Below, one piece after another: positions 7,663 through 16,036 of a DNA stretch of 64,000 nt. Origin of the DNA: Paenibacillus ihumii (GTDB lineage: Bacteria; Bacillota; Bacilli; Paenibacillales; Paenibacillaceae). The stretch spans positions 124,001-188,000 of the forward strand of contig NZ_LN884298.1 in NCBI RefSeq assembly GCF_001403875.1, read 5' to 3'. Below the pieces are notes generated by a model that ran no database searches, had not been told where the DNA came from, and saw only the letters and a program-made list of their open reading frames with translations. The position numbers and the translations under genes are program-made. How positions within the stretch are numbered: the stretch's first letter is position 1; each line of letters begins with the position of its first letter.

Positions 7663-10374
7663 TCATGATTCAAGGGTAATGGATTTGGTTTTCTTTTCCC
7701 ATTTTACATCAATACCAAGTGCCTCCGACACCAGTCTTAATGGGACTAAAGTCCTCCCTTCGACAATGATCGGCGAAACAGCAGACTGTTTCTTCTTGCC
7801 GTTCATCGTAAATTCCTTCTTGCCCACCGTCAGCTCCAGAACATTGCTGCCCGACATTACCGTGATTTTCTTGGCTGTGCCGTTCCATTCCGACTGTCCG
7901 CCAAAGTGGTCCAGGACATATCTGATGGGTACGTATGTCGTATCGTTCTGCAGCAGGGGTGCGACGTCGATGCTCTGTTTCTTGCCGTCCACAGTCAGAG
8001 ATTTCTGGCCGACCGTCATCACTACTTTTGCGCTTGGCAGCCCGATATCTCCGTCCATAACAGGCGATGTAAATTTAATATTGTCGAAAGATACGCTTCC
8101 CGTTAAGGCACGCTCATCCTGCCCCTCCTCTAGGTTGACGAGGTACAGGCGTTTCAGCTTCGCGGAAGGCTTCAGCCCAGCCGCAGTCAGATCAACCGTC
8201 AATGTCTTCCAGCCCGAGAAATTAAGCGGCTTAGCCAGATCTACGTATACAGCCTTGCCGTCCGGATTCGCGAATTCAGCCCGCAGCCAATTGAGGCTGG
8301 AATCCCCAAGTACATCTACTGACATCGCTGTCGAGCCGTCAGGAATGCTTCTGCCGGCCGTTCCGTTGAATTCCGCATAGGCGAATTTATTCCCCGCGCC
8401 GCCCGACAAATCATAATCCAGCTTAAGCACCTTGGAATTCTGGCGCTCTCCCTCTCCCTGGACGATCGCAGCCGTTCCGGCCGTTTCCGCAGGAAGCCCC
8501 TTGAAGGTAATTGGATACGATGTGCCTTCGAAATTCTCCCAAATTTGCTCTGCCGAGGTCGACAGAACGATTGGCGTAGAGATGAAACCATCATACTTCG
8601 CCGTTGCATACGCCACTTTGGCGCCGTTATTGACGGATTGTACCGTTAATACGCCGCCGGATACCGCGGCCTTCATCCCCTTGAATTCCCAAGTAAGGGA
8701 TTCAGCAGGCACCTCTACGGTGCGGCCATCCTTCAGCTTGGCCGTCATTGGCACAGACACGCTAGTGCCTGCTTCAAGCGGAGCATAGGTCGTCGTTGAA
8801 GAAAGACTGTCCAAATCGCTGCCGCCCAGGACGGTCACCTTCATGCTAGCCTTCGCGTCCCCGCTGACTGCCGTAATTTGCGATGTGCCAGGCTTCACAC
8901 CTTTAAATCCTTCTCCCGTCCAGCTTACATTGCCGTTGTCCGCCTTCCAGGACGCCTGGATTCCCGAGGCATCCACTGGATTATAGTAGGTGTCATACCC
9001 TTTAAGCGAATAAGCCGCCGTCTGTCCGATCAGAAGTGTGGTTGCTCCGCTTACCTTAAGTCCCATCAGCGATCCTTGAGGAGCTGTGGTATATACCCCC
9101 AACCCATTGGCCACCGCCCGCTGCGAGCCGTCTCCATTAGACGTCGTGAAGGTCAGGTTAGCCTCATTTTCGGCCAGTGGACGATCAACCATCGTCGTCG
9201 ATCCTCCGCCATCCAGATTAAGGCCCTTCCACACGCCGATCGACGCCATGAACTTCTGCAGTTCCGCCAAGGTCATGCCTGAGCTGCTGCCGTTCTTCTC
9301 TGCAGCGATCAGGTAGGCGTATTTCCCGTCCCGGGAATAACCGACCGCTGTCCGGGCCACCGCGCTGCTGCCGCTGATGCTCGTAATCGAGCGCGTAAAG
9401 GAGGATGGCTTACCCTCATCCACAAGCAGCGTATGCCCGCCGATCATCATTTTCAAATCTGCAGGGTTAACCTCTTGGCCGCTGGAAAGGGAACGAAGTC
9501 TGTAGCTTGTATCCACCCGCTGCCCCACGTACAGGTTAGCTGCCACAAAATCGGACGCCGTCCCGTGAGCCCGCAATATGTACCCGTCGGAAGGTACCGT
9601 CCCTGGTATAGCCGCTTTAATCGATATTTGCTGCACTACGCCGCCTTGGATGAGCACCTCCGTAGGCGTCGTAGAACTGTCTTTAGGACGGTCCTCGGAC
9701 TTCCAGGCGTCTGTGTATATATACATCTTGTTAGCGTGGCTAAAAGCCTTGTCAGGCTCCGTAATATACGATTCCTGATTGATCCCCGACAACGGGAAGG
9801 TCAGGCCGTTCTCAGTGATGATGCTTCCCTGGAACTCGAAACGGTCGATCAGCGGCGTTCCATCATTTCGTACGGCAAAAGCATACATCCCCGTCAACTG
9901 CGAGGGACTCGTGATGAGCGTCCCTTGAGATACTGCTCCGCCAAGTGCAACGCCTTGCCCTGTCGTAGAGAAGAAGTCGCCGTTAACACCCGCTACCGCT
10001 CCAGTCTCTCTAGCCATCCCTTGAACGGATTGCCTGGTCGTCACCTGCCCCCCTTTTCCTGTCATGACATCAAGATGGACATAAGGATTGGTTAAATCTA
10101 CTTGAATAACATCGGCAAGGACCTTCACCGATTTGCCTGATCTCGTTGTAGTATATTGATATTTTAATAGCTTAGCGCCAGACGTAATGATATCTTCACT
10201 TAATTTGACGGCCTGATCCGAAGCCGCATAAGCCGTTGAAGCAGGACCAAACCAACTAGCTCCCGTATTCCAAACAGGCTGAATCCATATCAAGCCGGCC
10301 AACGTAACAAGAATGAGCTTCTTCCCGTTTTTGGCCGCCATCCGTACCAACTTCGTGTCTTTGCGTACTACCAT
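7663..10374 (-). CDS. Secreted phosphodiester glycosidase (NAGPA) family protein with stalk-type C-terminus
   Basis: A 903-residue exported protein. Residues 15-50 contain a hydrophobic signal segment. Residues about 75-435 match the NAGPA/phosphodiester glycosidase family: GVNGDFFSTTGQGVALGG, RTAVGYSRDGKYAYLIAAE and LNLDGGGSTTMV. Family members act on sugar phosphodiesters; some bacterial ones are linked to teichoic-acid or exopolysaccharide turnover. Bacterial Ig-like (BIG2-like) sequence at about 450-630 (the TAAYSLKGYD and VKPGTSQITAVSG motifs) and a carbohydrate-binding-like segment at about 630-780 follow. The last 110 residues hold two copper-amine-oxidase N-terminal (stalk) motifs, each with VPIRYV or VPLRLV. 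Part of this gene (9222-9306) was copied into comFA by the mate-pair artefact. Confidence 0.85.
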   Translation of the reverse strand: MVVRKDTKLVRMAAKNGKKLILVTLAGLIWIQPVWNTGASWFGPASTAYAASDQAVKLSEDIITSGAKLLKYQYTTTRSGKSVKVLADVIQVDLTNPYVHLDVMTGKGGQVTTRQSVQGMARETGAVAGVNGDFFSTTGQGVALGGAVSQGTLITSPSQLTGMYAFAVRNDGTPLIDRFEFQGSIITENGLTFPLSGINQESYITEPDKAFSHANKMYIYTDAWKSEDRPKDSSTTPTEVLIQGGVVQQISIKAAIPGTVPSDGYILRAHGTASDFVAANLYVGQRVDTSYRLRSLSSGQEVNPADLKMMIGGHTLLVDEGKPSSFTRSITSISGSSAVARTAVGYSRDGKYAYLIAAEKNGSSSGMTLAELQKFMASIGVWKGLNLDGGGSTTMVDRPLAENEANLTFTTSNGDGSQRAVANGLGVYTTAPQGSLMGLKVSGATTLLIGQTAAYSLKGYDTYYNPVDASGIQASWKADNGNVSWTGEGFKGVKPGTSQITAVSGDAKASMKVTVLGGSDLDSLSSTTTYAPLEAGTSVSVPMTAKLKDGRTVEVPAESLTWEFKGMKAAVSGGVLTVQSVNNGAKVAYATAKYDGFISTPIVLSTSAEQIWENFEGTSYPITFKGLPAETAGTAAIVQGEGERQNSKVLKLDYDLSGGAGNKFAYAEFNGTAGRSIPDGSTAMSVDVLGDSSLNWLRAEFANPDGKAVYVDLAKPLNFSGWKTLTVDLTAAGLKPSAKLKRLYLVNLEEGQDERALTGSVSFDNIKFTSPVMDGDIGLPSAKVVMTVGQKSLTVDGKKQSIDVAPLLQNDTTYVPIRYVLDHFGGQSEWNGTAKKITVMSGSNVLELTVGKKEFTMNGKKKQSAVSPIIVEGRTLVPLRLVSEALGIDVKWEKKTKSITLES

Positions 10375-11341
10375 TGTGATTTATAACTCTCCCATCTGTA
10401 TGCTTTATGCCGAATCGATCCCCAATCTTCCACCAGAGGAATCTAGTACATAAATAATAGACTACTTTTAGACGGAAAAGTTACGCAAAAGTAACAAAAT
10501 TGATGAAATTGAACGAGATCTGACACAATCATGGAGGGTGGGAATCTGTCGTCTCGTTAAGATTTTCACCATACCTACGATCGTAGGTGTACAACAGGGA
10601 TGACGATGTCGAATAGGAATTAATAGATTTATCGCGGAAGGTGGAGGGTGCACGGATTGAATGGACCAGAGTGGATTTGAGTGAGTAGATATAGTGAAAT
10701 GAATGAAAAGGAATATAGCAGACTTGTGTGGAGTAAATTGGATAAAGATCGAACAGGTAAGTGATCGGATGAGTCGAGTGAGTCGAGTGAGTCGAGTAAG
10801 TGCAGTGAATTAAGTGAATGTAGTAAGTGCAGTGAGTACAGTGAATGAAGTGAGTGAGTGCAATGAGTGCAGTGAGTACAGTGAGTGCAGTGAGTGCAGT
10901 GAGTGCAGTGAGTGCAGTGAATGAAGTGAATGAAGTGAGTGGAGTGATTGGTGTCAATGAAGTGAATGGAGTGAGTAGAACGGCATACCATCATCATAGT
11001 AAATTAACTGTGAATGAGCTGAAATTTATCATAGTTTGATGATAAGTAGATCTACTGTATCTATTTTAAAGAAGAGGCTCTATTAAGAGAAATTAATTGG
11101 ATTCATAGTATTTAAATTAATTAGGACAGTGACTTTTACATTTTTAAGCCGTTTTAAATACTCCAAATCCAACTAAATTTAACCTGCCATGAAATCTAGT
11201 TGAATTAATTGCAAGAAATCCATTTGCATTATACCGTTATTCCGTCATGCCACACTCCCCCTCATTAATTAAACCCCCTCTCTGCTTCAAAAGATAATTT
11301 AATCCCTACTTATGCCGCTAGCTAAATGTGATATATTTTCG
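10375..11341. repeat. Intergenic 9-bp tandem repeat array and dispersed repeats
   Basis: No gene seen. From about 10769 to 10985 the sequence is an array of roughly 20 units of 9-10 bp (consensus gtgcagtga), perfect at about 10875-10920 and drifting to gtcgagtga on the left and gaatgaagtga on the right. At 11152-11179 and 11189-11235 are diverged copies of the dispersed AT-rich repeat (ttttaaatactccaaatcc, catgaaatctagttg). The start region of the neighbouring gene has GGGAGAG as a possible ribosome-binding site. Confidence 0.75.
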
Positions 11342-11404
11342 TATAATGGTGCCATACATGACGAAGAACGTCCTAACCATCTTTTAATGGGTAGGGCGTT
11401 TTTT
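11342..11404 (+). promoter_or_regulatory. Promoter -10 and terminator-like hairpin before the nuclease-like gene
   Basis: A perfect TATAAT lies at 11342-11347, with no good -35. About 20 bases downstream, 11367-11400 forms a hairpin (AACGTCCTAACCAT with ATGGGTAGGGCGTT) followed by six T. It looks like a plus-strand terminator between a promoter and the gene starting at 11449, so it could be an attenuator; it could also simply end stray transcription. Confidence 0.5.
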
Positions 11405-11448
11405 GCGTCTTTAGTTTGCCGTCATTAACTTATAGGAGGTAGGCTAGT

Positions 11449-12120
11449 ATGGAATTCGAAAAAGCTCATAAGCAATTTATTGACAGTCACATTCTACGTC
11501 GCAAGGGGGAACGCAAAGCACGTCTTGCGAGGGGGCATGGTCACGGAGAGACACTCTTTCTGAAAAATGTCTGGTGGCCGCTGTACAGAAACCTCGATCA
11601 TCTTCATCCCGAGTACGAAGTCCCTGACTGGCGCGGGCGCTCCTATTTCGGCGATTTCGCCTTCTTACCGGGGCATTTAAAATTCATCATTGAAATTAAA
11701 GGCTATGGCCCGCATGTCGCCGAGATGGATCGGACAAAATACAGCAATGAATTGAATCGGGAGCTTTACTTGCAAGCACTTGGCTACCGGGTAATATCAC
11801 TAGCCTATGATGACGTTGCCAATAGGCCCGAAATATGCCGCAATTTGCTACAGCTGCTTTTCAACCGCTACCTGACACAACACCATCCCCTTAAGCCAGG
11901 CGCTCTAGAAGAAGCAGCGGTTATTCGCCTATGCCTGAGTTCTATGCAGCCCATTCGCCCCAAACAGGTAGCAACTCATCTTTGTATTGATCATCGCACG
12001 GCCATTCGGATTTTACATTCACTTACTCAAAAAGGCTGGCTTCGGCCCATTTACTCTGGCGCAGGACTGCGCGTACATCGGTATGAACTCATGAGAAACG
12101 CTTGGGATATAATCAACTAA
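11449..12120 (+). CDS. Stand-alone nuclease-like protein with C-terminal helix-turn-helix
   Basis: A 223-residue soluble protein. Residues 55-90 contain GDFAFLPGHLKFIIEIKGYG, which fits the D...ExK core of PD-(D/E)XK nucleases, with basic residues (HILRRKGERKARLARGHG) before it and NRELYLQALGYRVISLAYDD after it, as in DUF559/Vsr-like folds. Residues 160-215 look like a winged helix-turn-helix (RPKQVATHLCIDHRTAIRIL, then HSLTQKGWLRP). The start at ATG 11449 has AGGAGGT 7-8 bases upstream. It stands alone between repeat arrays, with no methylase or partner gene, so a restriction role is not supported. Nuclease activity is inferred from motif spacing only; a DNA-binding regulator built on a dead nuclease fold is an alternative. 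Confidence 0.6.
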   Translation: MEFEKAHKQFIDSHILRRKGERKARLARGHGHGETLFLKNVWWPLYRNLDHLHPEYEVPDWRGRSYFGDFAFLPGHLKFIIEIKGYGPHVAEMDRTKYSNELNRELYLQALGYRVISLAYDDVANRPEICRNLLQLLFNRYLTQHHPLKPGALEEAAVIRLCLSSMQPIRPKQVATHLCIDHRTAIRILHSLTQKGWLRPIYSGAGLRVHRYELMRNAWDIIN

Positions 12121-13013
12121 CCCTTATGCCCTTTCTACCCTAATTAAAAGCATCAATTAAATCCAATTTGGCTACTTCCACAATAAGAAAAGCTACAGGT
12201 TACTTTTAGATGGGTTACTTTTAGATGGGTTACTTTTAGATGGATTACTTTTAGATGGATTACTTTTAGATGGATTACTTTTAGATGGATTTCTCGTATC
12301 TATTTTTAGTTTTAATCTCTGACTATATAAAATAGCTGGATTTCGTGTATTTGCCGCATTGCTTTTTGAACTTACTTCCCTTTCCAACTCATATTAACTA
12401 CAAGAATTCCAGCTAATTACCCACTCAGAAATAAAGTACTGCTTTTATATACAGCAAATCCAGTTATTGCGCGAGTCCTTCTTTCAGGCGCATCTACTGC
12501 CCCGTTGGTCATATTTCCCTACTTATGCAAATTACTTGACGATAGATCAGACTATGAACATACAAGGTAGGTCAACACAAAGGTAGGTGAGACTATGAAC
12601 ACACAGATACGTCAAACTGCGAACTCACAAACTAGGTCATACTGCAACGCACAAGGTAATCAAACTATGAACTCATAAGGTACGTCACACTGCAACGCAC
12701 AAGGTAATCAAACTATGAACTCATAAGGTACGTCACACTGCAACGCACAAGGTAATCGAACTATGAACTCATAAGGTACGTCATACTGCAACGCACAAGG
12801 TAATCAAACTATGAACTCACAAGGTACGTCACACTGCAACGCACAAGGTAATCAAACTATGAACTCACAAGGTACGTCACACTGCAACGCACAAGGTAAT
12901 CAAACTATGAACTCACAAGGTACGTCACACTGCAACGCACAAGGTAATCAAACTATGAACTCACAAGGTACGTCACACTGCAACGCACAAGGTAATCAAA
13001 CTATGAACTCACA
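12121..13013. repeat. Intergenic region with 15-bp and 24/48-bp tandem arrays
   Basis: No gene. 12199-12292 holds six copies of a 15-bp unit (ggttacttttagatg or gattacttttagatg). Three dispersed AT-rich repeats follow: 12333-12352 (inverted), 12393-12420 and 12443-12470. From about 12535 to 13013 is an array of alternating 24-bp monomers, one starting aaggtaatcaaactatgaac and the other aaggtacgtcacactgcaac, giving a 48-bp dimer with about eight copies. The left edge is degenerate, while the copies after 12790 are identical. Confidence 0.85.
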
Positions 13014-13045
13014 AAAACGTCCTGCCATCTTTAAAATGGCAGGAC
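13014..13045 (-). terminator. Terminator of the TolC-like gene
   Basis: Perfect 10-bp stem (GTCCTGCCAT with ATGGCAGGAC) and 7-base loop. On the minus strand it is followed by GTTTTTG. It lies about 70 bases beyond the stop at 13115. Confidence 0.85.
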
Positions 13046-13114
13046 ATTACGCCATACAATTTATCATAATCATAAAGTGGCGGGTTCATGCCTAGTTAGT
13101 CCATAGGCTAATCC

Positions 13115-14458
13115 CTACATAATAAAACCCTCTTCAAGCGCATCAACGGAACGCTGGACAACATAAAGCTGAATACGAGCCAGTTCCTTCATGGTCTCCT
13201 GCTGTGTCAAAACGAATGCTGACTTTTCATAATCATGGCGAGACATTAATCCGTTATCGTAACGTTTCGTCATGTGGATATGATCCTGTTTAGCGTTATC
13301 ATAATCATCCGCAGCATTTTGGTAAGCTTTATAAGCCATTTCCGCATTACTGTACAATTCATCCACTTTTTTGTTGAGATCGATTCGCGCCTTCTCTGCC
13401 TGCTGCTCTGCAATACGCACATTCATCTCTAGCAAATCCCTCTGATCCTCGCTTGAAGAACGGGTGTGAGTCTCTTGCTGCTTCGCCAGAATGATCGAAT
13501 TCCACTGCCGTTTCATTTCGAATGATTTTGCCAATATGCGTTCCCGCTCCAAAGGGCTGATTGGCTGCGGGTTAAAATCCGGGATGTCCACCAGTTCAAT
13601 ATTCGGGCTGTAAGCAATGCCGAGATCAAAGCAAAGTTGAACTAACGCCAATTCATACTTGTTTTTTAGCCCGTCTATCTGCTGCTCCTGCTTCTGTACT
13701 TCCCTTTGAGCCTCGGTTACCTTTGCTGCCGAAGTCATTCCCGCTTCCTGCAGCAGCTCGGCACGCCGTACATCTGCCTTGAGAATTGCCAGATACTCCT
13801 GGGCCATATTCAACTGATTATCTAACGAGAGCAGTTCTGCAAACTGTGAAGTCATTTGCAATTTTATCCCTATACGGGCTTCCTCCAAATCAAGAACGGT
13901 ATTGGACTGCTCCAGCTCAACCTGCTTCAGGGCAAGTACTAGCTGGTCGCGCTGCCCCTGCAATTGCTTGTTCATGGCATCGGAGATATTTCCGACACCG
14001 TTCAATAACTGATTAACAACCATGTTCGTTTCCAGCGTAGGATACAGGAATGGCAGCATTTCTTCCGGGATCTCGCCATACTTCTCCTGCATTTCCTCTA
14101 TAGATCCCGGCAAGGTATATGAGCTTCCCGCCCCGCCGCTGGCATTATCAAGCTCTCTTTTCTGTTCCTTGAGGCTTCCTTCATTTAATTTTAAAGCCGT
14201 TAATTTATAAGTTAACAACCTGTAGTTCAGTGAATGATCCAGCGATAATTTTAGCACTGTATCAAGGTCTAGGCGTTTTATTGGTACTAGGGAACCCGAA
14301 TCAATAAAAGAATCCTTTAACACCTTATGAACTGTAGCTTCTTTCCCGGTACGTATCGTATTATCATCATCCGCCTTTGCATAGGCTGCTGCCGGCCCTG
14401 CTGATAAAAGGCCCAAACATAGCAGTGACGATATCATTGCCGATAGGCATCTTTTCAT
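13115..14458 (-). CDS. TolC-family (outer membrane efflux-like) protein
   Basis: A 447-residue exported protein. The start at ATG 14458 (MKRCLSAMISSLLCLGLLSA) has GAGAGAGG upstream and gives a normal signal peptide cut near AYA-KADDD; an in-frame codon at 14497 would add 13 residues and is less likely. The body is dominated by long helical heptad-like stretches arranged as two internal repeats, as in TolC (LSLDHSLNYRLLTYKLTALK near the start; ELLSLDNQLNMAQEYLAILK and KVTEAQREVQKQEQQIDGLK in the middle). It is divergent from the RND adaptor and pump genes. In a monoderm cell there is no outer membrane, so the usual channel role cannot apply directly; it may form a periplasm-like or cell-wall component. 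Confidence 0.75.
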   Translation of the reverse strand: MKRCLSAMISSLLCLGLLSAGPAAAYAKADDDNTIRTGKEATVHKVLKDSFIDSGSLVPIKRLDLDTVLKLSLDHSLNYRLLTYKLTALKLNEGSLKEQKRELDNASGGAGSSYTLPGSIEEMQEKYGEIPEEMLPFLYPTLETNMVVNQLLNGVGNISDAMNKQLQGQRDQLVLALKQVELEQSNTVLDLEEARIGIKLQMTSQFAELLSLDNQLNMAQEYLAILKADVRRAELLQEAGMTSAAKVTEAQREVQKQEQQIDGLKNKYELALVQLCFDLGIAYSPNIELVDIPDFNPQPISPLERERILAKSFEMKRQWNSIILAKQQETHTRSSSEDQRDLLEMNVRIAEQQAEKARIDLNKKVDELYSNAEMAYKAYQNAADDYDNAKQDHIHMTKRYDNGLMSRHDYEKSAFVLTQQETMKELARIQLYVVQRSVDALEEGFIM

Positions 14459-14629
14459 ACAAACTTTACCTCTCTCTCCCAAAATCAGACTAGTCACATC
14501 GACCCCATAATATCATCCTGAAATCTAGAATTCAACTTTCTGTCCGTCGCTTGACAAGCGCATCACGACTGGGTTACTTTAAAGTTAAAATTTTTACTAG
14601 ATGATAAATTTCAGGAGGAGAGGAACTGA
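14459..14629. promoter_or_regulatory. Divergent promoter region, TolC-like / RND genes
   Basis: A TTGACA lies at 14551-14556 and a weak -10 (TTACTT) 17 bases further, overlapping the 10-bp palindrome ACTTTAAAGT at 14576-14585. The palindrome is a possible operator, for instance for the TetR-type regulator encoded downstream. Assignment is tentative. Confidence 0.35.
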
Positions 14630-16036
14630 ATGAAAGGACGCTGGCCGGCTCTATTTTTAGCCATTACCGTGATGATGACAACGGCTGCATGCGGCTCTGC
14701 TAGTAACCAGACTGCATCTGAAGAAGATGCTATCGCCGTACAGGTAATCACGATCAAGAAAGAACCATTAAATGCTGAATATAGTTTCTCGGGGACGCTG
14801 AAGCCTGAAGTGGAAGCACGCATCTCTTTTCAAACCTCGGGAGAGATTAAGCAGACGCTCGTAGAAGCAGGGGATCAGGTAAAAGCAGGGGATGTTTTGG
14901 CTGTCGTTGATGATGAAAATGCACAATTGCAGCTGAAGCAAGCGCAGAACGGCGTAGCTCAAGCTGAGGGCCAGCTCAGCGCAGCCAAAGCGGGCGTTGA
15001 AGCGGCAGAAGCGCAAGCCAAGGCGGCCAAAGCACAGCTGGATACGGCCGAGGCAAACTTTACTGCAGTAGAGAAAGGTGCATCGGCCCAGAAGCTTGCT
15101 CAGACGCAGAATGCGGTTGCTATGGCCCAAAGCGCCTATGACAAATTCCTGGCAGATGAAGAGCGTTATTCGAATCTTTATTCCGCAGGCCTGATATCGC
15201 TGGATGACTATGAAAAATTTCAACTGCAGCTTAAAGAGGCGGAAACCTCGCTGGAAAACGCCAAGCAATCGCTATCCGAGATAACCGAGGGTGCTACCGC
15301 GGAGCAGCGCAAGTCGGCACAAGCCGGAGTTGAACAGGCCAAAGCGGGCAAAAGCGCAGCCGAGGCAGCTGTATCTCAAGCCAAGGGCGCTCAGGCGCAA
15401 GCACAGGCTGCATACGATCAGGCAGTAGTGCAGCTTAAGCAAGTCGAATTATCGGTAAGCAAAACCAAACTGACGGCGCCTATAGAGGGCGTCATTTTGA
15501 GTAAAAATGCGGTTGTCGGCCAAATGGCACCCGCTGGAGCGGAAGCCTTTGTTATCGGTACTGTCGATACACTGAAGGTACCGATAGCTGTTCCAAACGA
15601 CCAGGCAGCCGACTGGCAGCCTGGCCAAGCCATCACACTAGAACAGAACGGCAGCAAACGGCAAGGCACTGTCGTAAGAATCTCCCCCGCAACCAATCAA
15701 GGAACGGGAACCTTAACCGTAGAAGTGAACGTCCCCAATCCTAAACATGATTGGATTCCAGGGCAAGTGGTTCGTGCAAGCCGATCATTCATCGGACAAG
15801 AGGGGATCTTTGTTCCAGCCGGAGCGGTGATTAGCAATGGACAGGAGCCCTATGTCTTCAAGCACGTTAACGGTAAAGCCGTCAAAACAGTGGTAGAATT
15901 GGGGGCTCATATGAGCGAGGATAATCGCTTGAGTATCACCTCAGGCCTTCATGAAGGCGACGTTGTTATCAGCGTTGGAGCAGAGAGCCTGTTTGACGGA
16001 GACACGATCACGATCGTGGAGGATAATGCAGAATGA
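14630..16036 (+). CDS. RND efflux adaptor (membrane fusion) lipoprotein
   Basis: A 468-residue protein starting at ATG 14630 with AGGAGGAG upstream. The signal ends in a lipobox-like TAAC with Cys21, so it is probably a membrane lipoprotein. Domains: N-terminal half of the biotinyl-lipoyl domain (FSGTLKPEVEARISFQTSGE, about residues 54-73), a long Ala/Gln-rich coiled-coil hairpin (about 105-270), the second lipoyl half (LTAPIEGVILSKNAVVGQM, about 283-301), then beta-barrel and membrane-proximal domains (GLHEGDVVISVGAESL). This is the HlyD/AcrA-type partner of the pump encoded next; the stop overlaps the pump start by 4 bases. Confidence 0.88.
   Translation: MKGRWPALFLAITVMMTTAACGSASNQTASEEDAIAVQVITIKKEPLNAEYSFSGTLKPEVEARISFQTSGEIKQTLVEAGDQVKAGDVLAVVDDENAQLQLKQAQNGVAQAEGQLSAAKAGVEAAEAQAKAAKAQLDTAEANFTAVEKGASAQKLAQTQNAVAMAQSAYDKFLADEERYSNLYSAGLISLDDYEKFQLQLKEAETSLENAKQSLSEITEGATAEQRKSAQAGVEQAKAGKSAAEAAVSQAKGAQAQAQAAYDQAVVQLKQVELSVSKTKLTAPIEGVILSKNAVVGQMAPAGAEAFVIGTVDTLKVPIAVPNDQAADWQPGQAITLEQNGSKRQGTVVRISPATNQGTGTLTVEVNVPNPKHDWIPGQVVRASRSFIGQEGIFVPAGAVISNGQEPYVFKHVNGKAVKTVVELGAHMSEDNRLSITSGLHEGDVVISVGAESLFDGDTITIVEDNAE

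Noticed and set aside
10529..10997. Thr/His/Cys-rich open frames on the minus strand
   Set aside because: Translations of the 9-bp minisatellite; no start signal and no real protein character.
12535..13013. CRISPR array
   Set aside because: Units alternate without unique spacers, and no cas gene is present.
12811..13095. Open frame encoding MNSQGTSHCNAQGNQT repeats
   Set aside because: It is the 48-bp intergenic array read in one frame; there is no ribosome-binding site, and it ends in a terminator.
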